Part shown: piece after piece, positions 15,629 through 23,611 of the stretch | Layout: every line of letters starts with the position of its first letter | How positions within the stretch are numbered: the first letter of the stretch is position 1 | Assembly: GCA_025774805.1 (NCBI GenBank) | Contig: JALGZR010000110.1 | Coordinates: 1 to 24,284, forward strand | Direction: 5' to 3' | From: a bacterium | GTDB taxonomy: Bacteria; ARS69 | DNA length: 24,284 nucleotides | Program-made: the position numbers and the translations under genes | The notes under the pieces: generated by a model | What the model saw: only the letters and a program-made list of their open reading frames with translations | The model's database searches: none | What the model was told of the DNA's origin: nothing

Positions 15629-16711
15629 GTGGCGGATGAGACGACCGGTCAGGAGAGAACCGAACGAGCGACCCCGAGGCGCCGATCGAAGGCCCGCGGC
15701 GAGGGAAACGTCGCGCGGTCGGTCGAGATCAGCTCCGTGGCCGTCCTCGGCATCGCGCTCGTGACCCTGGCCGGTCTCGGCCCGATGATGGTCGGCAGGG
15801 TCATGGGTCTGCTGACGTATCACTTCCAGCATCTCGGATTCCTCGAGATCACGCCCGACACCTTTCCCGAGCTGGCCCGTCACGCGGGTGCCACCCTCGG
15901 GGCCGTCGTGCTTCCGTTCGCCGGGGTGATCGCCGCGGTGGGCATCGGGGCGAACGTTCTCCAGACCGGGTTCGTGCTGACCGGCAAGCCCCTCGAGCCG
16001 AAGCTCAACCGAATCTCGCCCGCGACGGGATTCAAGCGGATCTTTTCACGCCGCGGTCTCGTCGAGCTGACCAAGTCGCTGATCAAGCTCGCGATCGTGG
16101 CGGGGATCATCGTCTGGGCCCTGATGACCACGATCGAGTCCTTCATGCCCCTCATGACCGTCGGCCTCGCCGCCGGTTACCGGGCGATCCTCGGCGCGAT
16201 GTTCCGAATGGCGGGGGCCGGAGCGCTCGCGCTGGCGCTGGTCGCGATTCTCGACCTGTTCTTCCAGCGGTGGGACTACGAGCGCCAGCTCATGATGACC
16301 CGGCAGGAGATCAAGGAGGAGCACAAGCAGAACGAGGGCGATCCCCACATGAAGAGCCGGATCCGGTCGCTCCAGATGGAGGCCACCCGGCGGCGCATGA
16401 TGGAGGCCGTGAAGACGGCCGACGTCGTCGTGACGAACCCGCTCCGGTTCGCGGTCGCCCTGAAATACGAGTCGGCCAAGATGCACGCCCCGAAGGTCGT
16501 CGCCAAGGGCGCCCGGTTGCTTGCGCACCGGATCCGGAAGATCGCCCGGGAGGCCGGCGTCCCCGTCGTCGAGAACCCTCCGCTGGCCCGGGCCCTCTAT
16601 CACGCCTGCAAGGTCGGCGCGTCGATTCCGCTCTCGCTCTACCAGGCGGTGGCGGAGCTGCTCGCCTTCGTCTACCGCCAGCGTGAGACGGCCCCCGGAG
16701 GGATCCGATGA
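15629..16711 (+). CDS. flhB: Flagellar export switch protein FlhB with NPLR instead of NPTH
   Basis: FlhB regulates export-gate opening and, after cleaving itself at Asn-Pro in its cytoplasmic domain, switches substrates from hook to filament. The 360-residue product has the usual basic N-terminus (ERTERATPRRRSKARGEG), four membrane helices (about 33-210) and a cytoplasmic domain with MTRQEIKEEHKQNEGDP. The autocleavage motif, canonically NPTH, is Asn270-Pro271-Leu272-Arg273 here (codons AAC CCG CTC CGG, 16436-16447), followed by the normal FAVALKY. The scissile Asn-Pro is kept, but Thr and His are lost. GTG start at 15629; the stop overlaps flhA (ATGA). Confidence 0.97.
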   Translation: MADETTGQERTERATPRRRSKARGEGNVARSVEISSVAVLGIALVTLAGLGPMMVGRVMGLLTYHFQHLGFLEITPDTFPELARHAGATLGAVVLPFAGVIAAVGIGANVLQTGFVLTGKPLEPKLNRISPATGFKRIFSRRGLVELTKSLIKLAIVAGIIVWALMTTIESFMPLMTVGLAAGYRAILGAMFRMAGAGALALALVAILDLFFQRWDYERQLMMTRQEIKEEHKQNEGDPHMKSRIRSLQMEATRRRMMEAVKTADVVVTNPLRFAVALKYESAKMHAPKVVAKGARLLAHRIRKIAREAGVPVVENPPLARALYHACKVGASIPLSLYQAVAELLAFVYRQRETAPGGIR

Positions 16712-18768
16712 GCTCTCTCTTCGGGAGTCTGCGCTCGGGCTCGGTCCTGCTCGCCGTCGGGATGTTCCTCATCCTCGCGGTCATGATGGTGCCCGTTCCC
16801 ACCGGGCTCCTCGATCTGATCATCACGTTCAACATCGCGTTTGCCCTGACGGTGCTGCTGGTCACGCTCTATACGCGGGAGCCCCTCGAGTTCAGCGTGT
16901 TTCCCAGCCTGCTCCTCGTGCTCACGCTGCTGCGCCTCGCGCTGAACGTCGCTTCGACCCGACTCATCCTCGCGAACGGCTTCGCGGGCAAGGTGATCGA
17001 GAGCTTCGGGCAGTTCGTCGTCGCGGGAAACCCGGTGATCGGGCTCGTGATCTTCGTGATCTTGGTGGTCATCCAGTTCGTCGTGATCACGAAGGGGGCG
17101 GGACGCGTGGCGGAAGTGGGCGCCCGCTTCACTCTCGACGCCATGCCCGGAAAGCAGATGGCGATCGACGCCGACCTCAACGCCGGACTGATCGAGGAGA
17201 GCGAGGCCCGGCGCCGTCGGGAGCTGATCTCTCAGGAGGCCGACTTCTACGGAGCCATGGACGGCGCCTCCAAGTTCGTGCGCGGCGACGCCATCGCCGG
17301 AATCGTCATCACGCTGATCAACATTCTCGGCGGTTTCGTGATCGGGGTGGCCCAGCGCGGGATGCCGTTCAACGACGCGCTCAACACGTACACGTTGCTC
17401 ACGGTCGGTGACGGGCTCGTCACCCAGATCCCCGCCCTCATCGTCTCGGTGGCGGCCGGCATCCTGGTGACCCGGGCCGCCGGCGACACGGACCTCGGCG
17501 GCGACCTGATCAATCAGGTCTTCCTCCGTCCGCGCGCGGTGCTGGTCGCCGCGGTCATGCTGGCCGTGCTCGGCACGGTTCCCGGATTGCCCACCGGGCC
17601 GTTCGTCATGCTGTCGATGGGCGCGGCGCTGCTCGGCTTCCTCGCCCACCGGAACCGGCTCCGCCGGGAGCGGGAGGAGGCGGCCCGATCCGCGCGGGAG
17701 GCCGCCGTTCCCGAGGAGCCCGCCGGGCCCTCCCCGGTCGACGAGCTCCTGGTCGTGGATCCTCTGGAGATCGAGGTCGGCTACGGGTTGATCTCGCTCG
17801 TCGACGCGAATCAGGGCGGGGATCTCCTCGATCGGATCACGATGATCCGGCGGCAGGTCGCGTCGGAGCTCGGCTTCGTCGTGCCGCCCGTGCACGTGCG
17901 GGACAGCATCCAGCTCGAGCCGAATCACTACCGCATCCGCGTGAAGGGCGTGCCGATCGGGGAGTCCGCGATCGAGAAGGACCGGTTGCTGGCCATGAAT
18001 CCCGGCAACGCGAAGGGCGAGGTGCGCGGGATCAAGGTTCGGGAGCCCGCCTTCGGTCTGCCCGCGGTCTGGATCCCGCGCGGCGACCACGACGCCGCCA
18101 GCTCGGCGGGGCACACGATCGTCGAGCCGTCGGCGGTGATCGCCACCCACCTCACGGAGATCATCAAGTCGTCCGCCCCGGAGCTCCTCGGCCGTCAGGA
18201 GGTCAAGGCGCTCCTCGAGGGCGTAAAGGAGCGCGCAGCCGCCGTGGTCGAGGAGCTGATCCCCGGACAGATGACCGTCGGCGGGGTGCAGAAGGTCCTC
18301 GCCGGGCTCCTCCGGGAGCGCGTGTCCGTCCGGGATCTGGTGACCATCCTCGAGACCCTGGCCGACCACGCCGGCGCGAAGCGTGACGTCGGCACGCTCG
18401 TGGAACTCTGTCGCGCCGCCCTCGGTCGGGCGATCTGCGAGTCGCACCGGAACCCGGACGGGTCGGTGGCGGCCGTCACGCTGTCTCCCCGGGTCGAGAA
18501 CCTGATCGGGGACTCTCTGTCCGCGACCGACACCGTCGCCCTTCCCCCGGATACGAATCGCGACCTCCTGGAGAAGCTGAACGCGCAGGTCGAGAAGGCG
18601 GTGATCACCGGAATGCAGCCGGTGATCCTCACTTCGTCGCGCGTCCGAAGCGCCCTGCGTCGGCTCGTCGAACCGATTCTTCCGCACGTGGCCGTTCTCT
18701 CGTTCGCCGAGATCGCGGCGGGCACGCCGGTCACCTCCATCGGAACGGTGAAGCTGGATGATGAGTAG
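16708..18768 (+). CDS. flhA: Flagellar export gate protein FlhA
   Basis: FlhA is the nonameric export-gate component that uses proton motive force and docks chaperone-substrate complexes on its cytoplasmic ring. The 686-residue length is normal (E. coli 692). The N-terminal half has about eight membrane helices (to about residue 315) with the FHIPEP-family signature around 'DAMPGKQMAIDADLNAG' (144-160). The rest is a cytoplasmic domain (about 345-686) with intact 'HVRDSIQLEPNHYRIRVKG'. ATG at 16708 overlaps the flhB stop, and the end overlaps flhF by 11 bases. Nothing looks truncated. Confidence 0.98.
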   Translation: MSSLFGSLRSGSVLLAVGMFLILAVMMVPVPTGLLDLIITFNIAFALTVLLVTLYTREPLEFSVFPSLLLVLTLLRLALNVASTRLILANGFAGKVIESFGQFVVAGNPVIGLVIFVILVVIQFVVITKGAGRVAEVGARFTLDAMPGKQMAIDADLNAGLIEESEARRRRELISQEADFYGAMDGASKFVRGDAIAGIVITLINILGGFVIGVAQRGMPFNDALNTYTLLTVGDGLVTQIPALIVSVAAGILVTRAAGDTDLGGDLINQVFLRPRAVLVAAVMLAVLGTVPGLPTGPFVMLSMGAALLGFLAHRNRLRREREEAARSAREAAVPEEPAGPSPVDELLVVDPLEIEVGYGLISLVDANQGGDLLDRITMIRRQVASELGFVVPPVHVRDSIQLEPNHYRIRVKGVPIGESAIEKDRLLAMNPGNAKGEVRGIKVREPAFGLPAVWIPRGDHDAASSAGHTIVEPSAVIATHLTEIIKSSAPELLGRQEVKALLEGVKERAAAVVEELIPGQMTVGGVQKVLAGLLRERVSVRDLVTILETLADHAGAKRDVGTLVELCRAALGRAICESHRNPDGSVAAVTLSPRVENLIGDSLSATDTVALPPDTNRDLLEKLNAQVEKAVITGMQPVILTSSRVRSALRRLVEPILPHVAVLSFAEIAAGTPVTSIGTVKLDDE

Positions 18769-19846
18769 CTCGAAACGGTACCGGGGTCGGACCCCCGGAG
18801 AGGCGATGAGGAAAGCGAGACAGGACCTGGGAGACGACGCCCGGCTCGTGAGCGCGCGCCGAGTCTCCTCCGCGGCCGAGCCTCCCCTCTACGAGGTTCG
18901 GGTGACGTCCGCGCCGGAGCCCTCCCCCCTCGTCGGGGGAGGCCTCGACGAGCTCCGGCGCGAGATCGAGTCCCTCCGGGAGACGATCAGATCCCTGGCC
19001 GCGGCCCCCGCCGGGCCTCGGGCCGAGCCGGAGCGAGAAGCGGAGGAGGAGGACGTCGATCCGGATTTCGCGCGCTGGCTCGAGGTGATGCGGCGCCGCG
19101 GCATCGGGCGCGCGGCGGCCCGGCGGATCGTGCGCGGCACGCGCGCCCGCCTGCAGTCCCGGGCCGAGGAGGATCCCTTCCACGCGCTGCAACGGACGAT
19201 CGCCGCGCAGTTTCCGCGGGCCGAGGACGAGGATCCCCTCGGGGAGCGGTCGACGATCTTCCTCGGCTCGGCCGGAGCGGGGAAGACGACGGTCTTGGCC
19301 AAGGTCGCGGCCGAGGAGGTGGCCCGGGGCCGGCGCCCGGTTCTCGTCACCACGGACGGCGAGAGCCTGGCGGGAGAGGAGACCTTGTACGCGGTCGCGA
19401 CCGCTTTGGGACTCCGACTGGAGACCGCGTTCCTCGACGGCCAGCTCGAGTCGCTGATCGAGCGCCTCGGACCGGGGGAGACGATCCTCGTCGACACGCC
19501 CGGTCGGACCCCGTACGAGCGCGAGGGGCTGTCGGCGCTCGAGGCCGTGGTGCATTCGGTGCCGGGCGCGGAGGTCGTCCTGGTGATTCCGGCCACCACC
19601 GATGCGGAGGAGGCCCGAATCCTCCTCGAGGCGTACGAGACGCTCGGAGTCGAGCGGATCGTGCTGACGAAGATGGATGTGCTCGCCCGCCCCGGACGTC
19701 TCGTCGACCTGGCGCGGACGATCACGCGTCCCGTCGCCTGGGTCACGTACGGACGAGGCGTGCGGGGAGCGAGCTCACCACCCTCGGATCCGCGGATCAT
19801 CGCGCGAATCCTGGGGACCGAGCTCGCCGTGGCGAAGACGGCCTAG
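18758..19846 (+). CDS. flhF: Flagellar biosynthesis SRP-type GTPase FlhF
   Basis: FlhF is an SRP-family GTPase that sets the site, and with FlhG the number, of flagella; it is typical of polar or otherwise spatially controlled flagella. The 362-residue product has the basic N-terminal 'TPGEAMRKARQDLGDDA', a variable linker, an N-domain (about 80-160) and a G-domain with P-loop GSAGAGKTT (170-178), DTPGR (246-250) and TKMD (304-307). Length is near normal. ATG at 18758 overlaps flhA. The usual next gene, flhG (MinD-like ATPase), is missing; a small membrane protein gene follows instead. Confidence 0.94.
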   Translation: MMSSSKRYRGRTPGEAMRKARQDLGDDARLVSARRVSSAAEPPLYEVRVTSAPEPSPLVGGGLDELRREIESLRETIRSLAAAPAGPRAEPEREAEEEDVDPDFARWLEVMRRRGIGRAAARRIVRGTRARLQSRAEEDPFHALQRTIAAQFPRAEDEDPLGERSTIFLGSAGAGKTTVLAKVAAEEVARGRRPVLVTTDGESLAGEETLYAVATALGLRLETAFLDGQLESLIERLGPGETILVDTPGRTPYEREGLSALEAVVHSVPGAEVVLVIPATTDAEEARILLEAYETLGVERIVLTKMDVLARPGRLVDLARTITRPVAWVTYGRGVRGASSPPSDPRIIARILGTELAVAKTA

Positions 19847-19897
19847 CCTCGGCAGGCCACGGCCCGAAACCCGGACGGGGAAGGCAACGAGCGTTTC

Positions 19898-20227
19898 ATG
19901 GCGCGAAAGAAGAGGGACGAAGGGCTCCCCATCGCCGTCGCGACTCAGGGAGGGCTCATCGCCGCGCTGGCGGTCCTCCTGATCGGAATGATCTACGGGG
20001 GGAGAGCCTGGATCCTTCTCATCAATGCGGCCACGGCGTTCATGTTGACCTCGGCGATTCTCAAGATCGTGACGGCCGGCGTGATGCAGTCCGTGCGCTG
20101 GAAGGCCACGCGGCCCGAGAAAGAGAGCGACCAAGAGGGCGACACGGAACCGGCGGCGCGAGAGGCCGTCGGCGCGATCCGAACCGAATCCAGTATCCCT
20201 GAATCCACGGAGACGGTGGCTTCATGA
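19898..20227 (+). CDS. Unrecognised small membrane protein between flhF and fliA
   Basis: I do not recognise this 109-residue product. It has a basic N-terminus (MARKKRDEG), two hydrophobic helices (about residues 12-33 and 38-60) joined by a short GG turn, then a hydrophilic, Glu/Thr/Ser-rich tail. The predicted topology is a helical hairpin in the inner membrane. It occupies the site where flhG normally lies, 51 bases after flhF, and overlaps fliA by 4 bases (ATGA), so it is almost certainly co-expressed with both. It lacks any Walker motif, so it is not a truncated FlhG. A flagellar accessory role is inference from location. Confidence 0.72.
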   Translation: MARKKRDEGLPIAVATQGGLIAALAVLLIGMIYGGRAWILLINAATAFMLTSAILKIVTAGVMQSVRWKATRPEKESDQEGDTEPAAREAVGAIRTESSIPESTETVAS

Positions 20228-21099
20228 CGAAAGGCGATAGCGCGGATCAGCTCTGGAAGGATTACCGAAACACACGTTCACCGGAGATTCGAGAGAAGCT
20301 CGTGTTGAGATACGTCTCCCTCGTCAAGTACGTCGCGGGACGGCTGGCGATCGGGCTTCCTCCGTCCGTCCAGGCGGACGACCTGATCAGCTCGGGAATC
20401 CTCGGCCTGATGGACGCCATCGACAAGTACGACCTGGAGAGGGACACCCGATTCGAGACCTACGCCGTCACCCGGATTCGGGGAGCCATTCTGGACGAGC
20501 TGCGCGCCCTCGACTGGATCCCCCGGTCGACGCGGCAGAAGGCCCGGAAGCTGGAAAGCGTCTACATCCACCTGGAGAACTCGCTCGGCCGCGCGGCCAC
20601 GACGGACGAGGTCGCGCGCCACATGAAAATCTCCACCTCCGCACTCTACGGACTGCTGGACGAGGTGCGCTCGACGAACCTCGTCTCACTCGACGAGTTC
20701 GTGCAGGGCAAGGACGGAGACGGGCAGACACGCCTGGTCGACGCCGTGGAGGACCGGATCAGTCTCGACCCGTCCGATCGGATCGACATCGAAGACATCA
20801 AGGACGTCATGAATCACGCGATCCTGCGCCTTCCGTCGCGGGAGCGTCTCGTGATCGCGCTCTACTACTACGAAGAGCTGACTCTCAAGGAGATCGGCTC
20901 GATCCTGAACGTCTCCGAGTCCCGCATTTCGCAGATTCACACGAAGGCGATCCTGCGCCTGCGCGGGAAGCTTCGTAAGCAGACCGGGTCGCTCATCTCG
21001 GGCCTGATGGGCCCGGGCATTCCCCAGGCCTACTCCACGGCGGAGAGCCTGGGGGCGAAGGTGGTCATCGGGGACATCACGAAGATCCTGTCGGAGTAG
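20224..21099 (+). CDS. fliA: Flagellar sigma factor FliA (sigma-28 family)
   Basis: FliA directs late flagellar transcription (flagellin, chemotaxis, motor genes). The 291-residue product has region 2 (about 25-100, with DDLISSGILGLMDAIDKYD and ETYAVTRIRGAILDELR, the FliA/WhiG hallmark), region 3 (about 101-150) and region 4 (202-250, LTLKEIGSILNVSESRISQI). A 41-residue tail (251-291) follows region 4 and is absent from E. coli FliA (239 residues); it ends in 'AKVVIGDITKILSE'. The ATG at 20224 is coupled to the preceding small membrane gene. No flgM anti-sigma gene is in the window. No sigma-28 promoter was recognised here. Confidence 0.94.
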   Translation: MTKGDSADQLWKDYRNTRSPEIREKLVLRYVSLVKYVAGRLAIGLPPSVQADDLISSGILGLMDAIDKYDLERDTRFETYAVTRIRGAILDELRALDWIPRSTRQKARKLESVYIHLENSLGRAATTDEVARHMKISTSALYGLLDEVRSTNLVSLDEFVQGKDGDGQTRLVDAVEDRISLDPSDRIDIEDIKDVMNHAILRLPSRERLVIALYYYEELTLKEIGSILNVSESRISQIHTKAILRLRGKLRKQTGSLISGLMGPGIPQAYSTAESLGAKVVIGDITKILSE

Positions 21100-21175
21100 G
21101 GGGCAAGGCGATCACCCCGAATCCGGGAGGACACGGCCCGACGGGCACGCCGGCGGCCGGGCGGAGGAGGAAGCC

Positions 21176-21487
21176 ATGGTCGAGAGCTCGGATCTTCAGT
21201 CCGCGATTCAGCGAACCCAGGCCACGGAGCGGATCCAGCAGCTCCAGAGCCAGCAGGAAGAGCTCAACCGAAAGCGGTTCGAGCTGGAAATGGCCCGCCA
21301 ACGCGCCGAAAAGGAGAAAAAGATCCAGGACTTGGAGAAGACGGAAGGCAAGCGGGTGATCCGGGACCGATACGACGGCGAGGAGGGCGCGCAGCGGCAG
21401 CCGCCCCGCGAGGGCAACCGAGGAGAGGAGGCCGCTCCGGACGACGAGGACCGGCCGAGGGGAGGGAATCTCGATGTGCGGGTTTGA
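21176..21487 (+). CDS. Unrecognised small charged coiled-coil protein
   Basis: The 103-residue product is not one I can assign. Residues 1-60 are strongly helical and charged, rich in Gln, Glu, Lys and Arg with a heptad-like pattern (AIQRTQATERIQQLQSQQEE), so a coiled coil is likely. Residues 61-103 are hydrophilic and probably disordered. There is no signal peptide or membrane segment. The ATG at 21176 has an excellent GGAGGAGG 5 bases upstream, after a 76-base gap from fliA. It overlaps the next gene by 14 bases. Location downstream of fliA suggests a flagellar or chaperone-type role, but that is inference only. Confidence 0.65.
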   Translation: MVESSDLQSAIQRTQATERIQQLQSQQEELNRKRFELEMARQRAEKEKKIQDLEKTEGKRVIRDRYDGEEGAQRQPPREGNRGEEAAPDDEDRPRGGNLDVRV

Positions 21488-22238
21488 GCGAGCGCTCGCG
21501 ATCGGCCTGGGCGGTGCGGCCTGGGCTCGGACCGGGGTCGCCGAGGCGACGGACCCGGGTCGCCTCGAGCTGATGGCGAAGGAAGTGGCCCACTTCAGCG
21601 CGCCGTTGCTGACGCCCGCCAACGACCCCTCCTGGCCGATGGGCGTCGGGGTGATCGCCGGGGTCTTCCTGGCCGCGTACCTGGGGACTCGGTTCGGAGT
21701 CCGAAGGGTCACGTTCGGCCGCGTCCGGGAGAAGGACGGATGGCGCGAGGTGACCTATCGCTTCCGGTCGGCGGCACCCCTCCAGCTTCGGAACGATCTC
21801 TTCCCCCGGCTCGAGGATGTGCTGGAGCAGCTCGAGGACCTCGGGACCCGGATCCGGAAAGCCTCGGAGAAGAGGCTCACCGCCCCCACGGAACCGGACG
21901 GCGAACCGGCACCGCCGATTGAAGGCGAAGCCTCGCTCACCGCGAAGTCGGAGGAGCCTTCAATCCCTCCCATCCGCTTCGCGCGAAACCCGGACCGCGA
22001 GGGGGCGGGAGGACCCGACGCAGCGGGGGAGTCGACCGGCGCGGAGGACCTCGAGAACAACCTCTTGCGGTCCGCGGCGCGTGCGCGCTCGCTCGATCGC
22101 CGCTCCGCGTACGGCCGGGCCCGGACGCTGCTCGCCGAAGGCCATGCCCCCGACGTCGTACGGGAGCTCACCGGACTGCGACCGGCCGAGCTGGAGCTCC
22201 TCCGCAGCGTGCCGCAGCCCGCGGGCTCGAAGTCGTGA
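21474..22238 (+). CDS. Unrecognised single-pass membrane protein with HTH-like C-terminus
   Basis: The 254-residue product has a weakly hydrophobic start, one clear transmembrane helix (about residues 56-72), a charged region with a short helical stretch (about 98-125), a Pro/Glu-rich disordered linker (about 130-200) and a C-terminal helical pair, 'GRARTLLAEGHAPDVVRELT' followed by GLRPAELELLRS. That C-terminus resembles the DUF2802/DUF6115 type of helix-turn-helix-like domain sometimes found near flagellar genes; this resemblance is from memory and moderate. The ATG at 21474 has GGAGG 8 bases upstream. It overlaps the preceding ORF by 14 bases and the following small ORF by 4. Confidence 0.65.
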   Translation: MCGFERALAIGLGGAAWARTGVAEATDPGRLELMAKEVAHFSAPLLTPANDPSWPMGVGVIAGVFLAAYLGTRFGVRRVTFGRVREKDGWREVTYRFRSAAPLQLRNDLFPRLEDVLEQLEDLGTRIRKASEKRLTAPTEPDGEPAPPIEGEASLTAKSEEPSIPPIRFARNPDREGAGGPDAAGESTGAEDLENNLLRSAARARSLDRRSAYGRARTLLAEGHAPDVVRELTGLRPAELELLRSVPQPAGSKS

Positions 22239-22420
22239 GAAGGGGCCTTCCCGGACCGCGGCTTCGCTCTCCGGAACCCGCGCCCCCACCCGATTCGCGC
22301 CGACGCTCCGGCCCCCCGGCCGCGGCCGCCGCCCCGGCTCCGAGCCCGGTGCGCGTCGGTCGGGCCCGGCTGAACTTCGAGCTCTTCCGCCGGCGGACCC
22401 GCGAGGGGAGCGGATCCTGA
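22235..22420 (+). CDS. Possible small Pro/Arg/Ala-rich protein
   Basis: This 61-codon ORF exactly fills the space between its neighbours. Its GTG overlaps the previous stop (GTGA) and its TGA shares a base with the next ATG (TGATG). About 80% of its codons end in G or C, as in nearby genes. The product is basic and low complexity, ending 'RLNFELFRRRTREGSGS', with no membrane segment. There is no good ribosome site, and such composition can keep frames open by chance, so it might be non-coding spacer. Alternatively it is a coupled small protein. No family recognised. Confidence 0.4.
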   Translation: MRRGLPGPRLRSPEPAPPPDSRRRSGPPAAAAAPAPSPVRVGRARLNFELFRRRTREGSGS

Positions 22421-23604
22421 TGGCGCCCGAGCCCCGTCTCCGCCCCGCGCCCGGGGAGGTCGTCACACCCTCGCCCTCCGAGCGGATCCTCGTGATCGAC
22501 GACGAGCCGAACATCCGAGACGCGATCGAGGAGTTCCTGTCGCTGAGCGGGTACGAGGTAGACACGGCCCCCGACGGGGCCGCCGGCCTCGACCTCCTGA
22601 GGCGTGGCGAGTACGACCTGGTTCTCTCCGATCTGAAGATGCCCGGCGTGACCGGTATCGCGGTCATCCAGTGGCTGAGCGAGACCCACCCCGATCTTCC
22701 GGTCATGGTGATGACCGGGCACGCCACCGTCGAGACTGCCGTCCAGGCCCTCCGGCTCGGGGCCTGCGACTATCTGCTCAAACCGTTCTCGCTCGACGAA
22801 ATCGATCGGACCGTCGGGAACTGCCTGGAAAAGCGGCGGCTCGAACGGCGCAACACCGAGCTCACCGAGATGAACGAGCGACTGCTCGACATCGAGCGCA
22901 TCAAGGACGATCTCCTCGCCACGGTGTCGCACGAGTTCCGGACGCCGCTGACCTCGATGAAGGGCTTCCTGGGCCTCTTGGATCAGCTCGGCCTCGACAA
23001 CCTCCGCCCCGATCAGATCCACGCCATCGACGCGATGCGCGAAAGCGTCGAGCGGCTCGACGTCATGATCGGGAACCTGCTCACGCTGGTGGAGAGCCAG
23101 AATGGGGACCACCCCCCGGTTCTCGGGCCGGCGCGCCTCGGGGAGTTCCTCGACGAGTACTTCCACAGGCAGGACCCCAGGAGTCTCCAACGATTCTGCC
23201 GGGTGGAGATCGACGATTCCCTGGCGGAGACCGAGGTCCTTCTCGATCACCGGCGCTTCCCGCTCGTCCTGTCGAATCTGCTCGACAACGCCTTCAAGTT
23301 CGCCCGCGTACCCGGGGAGGCGAACGTCCGCCTCCACGCCCGCCGGGAGGGTCCGAACGCGGTCCTCGAGGTCCACGACGATGGAATCGGGATCACCGGC
23401 GCGATGGGGGAGACCATCTTCGATCGATTCACTCAGGCCGACATGACGTCCACGCGGGAGCACCAGGGGGCGGGTCTGGGACTCGCGGTCGTGCGCGAGA
23501 TCGTGGCGGGACACCGGGGAACCGTCCGGCTCGTTCCTCCCGTGCTGGGGGGAGCGTCGGTCCAGGTCACCCTGCCCGCGTTCGAGGGCGGCGAGAGGAG
23601 GTGA
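22420..23604 (+). CDS. Receiver-histidine kinase protein (REC-HisKA-HATPase)
   Basis: The 394-residue product joins an N-terminal receiver domain (about 22-138; acidic Asp27/Asp28, phospho-acceptor Asp71 in LSDLKMPG, Thr99, Lys121) to a histidine-kinase core. The kinase has HisKA with SHEFRTPL (His171) and a HATPase domain with NLLDNAFKF (286-294), DDGIGI (320-325) and GAGLGL (350-355). All catalytic residues are present. There is no membrane or PAS domain, so it is a soluble kinase whose input is its own receiver, phosphorylated by another kinase. The ATG at 22420 follows GGGGAG 9 bases upstream. It lies 7 bases before fliM, suggesting a link to flagellar control or motor switching. Its partner regulator is unknown. 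Confidence 0.92.
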   Translation: MAPEPRLRPAPGEVVTPSPSERILVIDDEPNIRDAIEEFLSLSGYEVDTAPDGAAGLDLLRRGEYDLVLSDLKMPGVTGIAVIQWLSETHPDLPVMVMTGHATVETAVQALRLGACDYLLKPFSLDEIDRTVGNCLEKRRLERRNTELTEMNERLLDIERIKDDLLATVSHEFRTPLTSMKGFLGLLDQLGLDNLRPDQIHAIDAMRESVERLDVMIGNLLTLVESQNGDHPPVLGPARLGEFLDEYFHRQDPRSLQRFCRVEIDDSLAETEVLLDHRRFPLVLSNLLDNAFKFARVPGEANVRLHARREGPNAVLEVHDDGIGITGAMGETIFDRFTQADMTSTREHQGAGLGLAVVREIVAGHRGTVRLVPPVLGGASVQVTLPAFEGGERR

Positions 23605-23611
23605 GAGGCGC

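Noticed and set aside
16672-18687. 671-codon minus-strand open frame antisense to flhA
   Set aside because: A shadow of a strongly conserved gene with mirrored codon bias; the His/Asp/Arg-rich product matches no family.
19847-21175. Sigma-28 promoters around fliA and the following ORFs
   Set aside because: I looked for TAAA-N15-GCCGATAA-like elements in the gaps 19847-19897 and 21100-21175 and found none.
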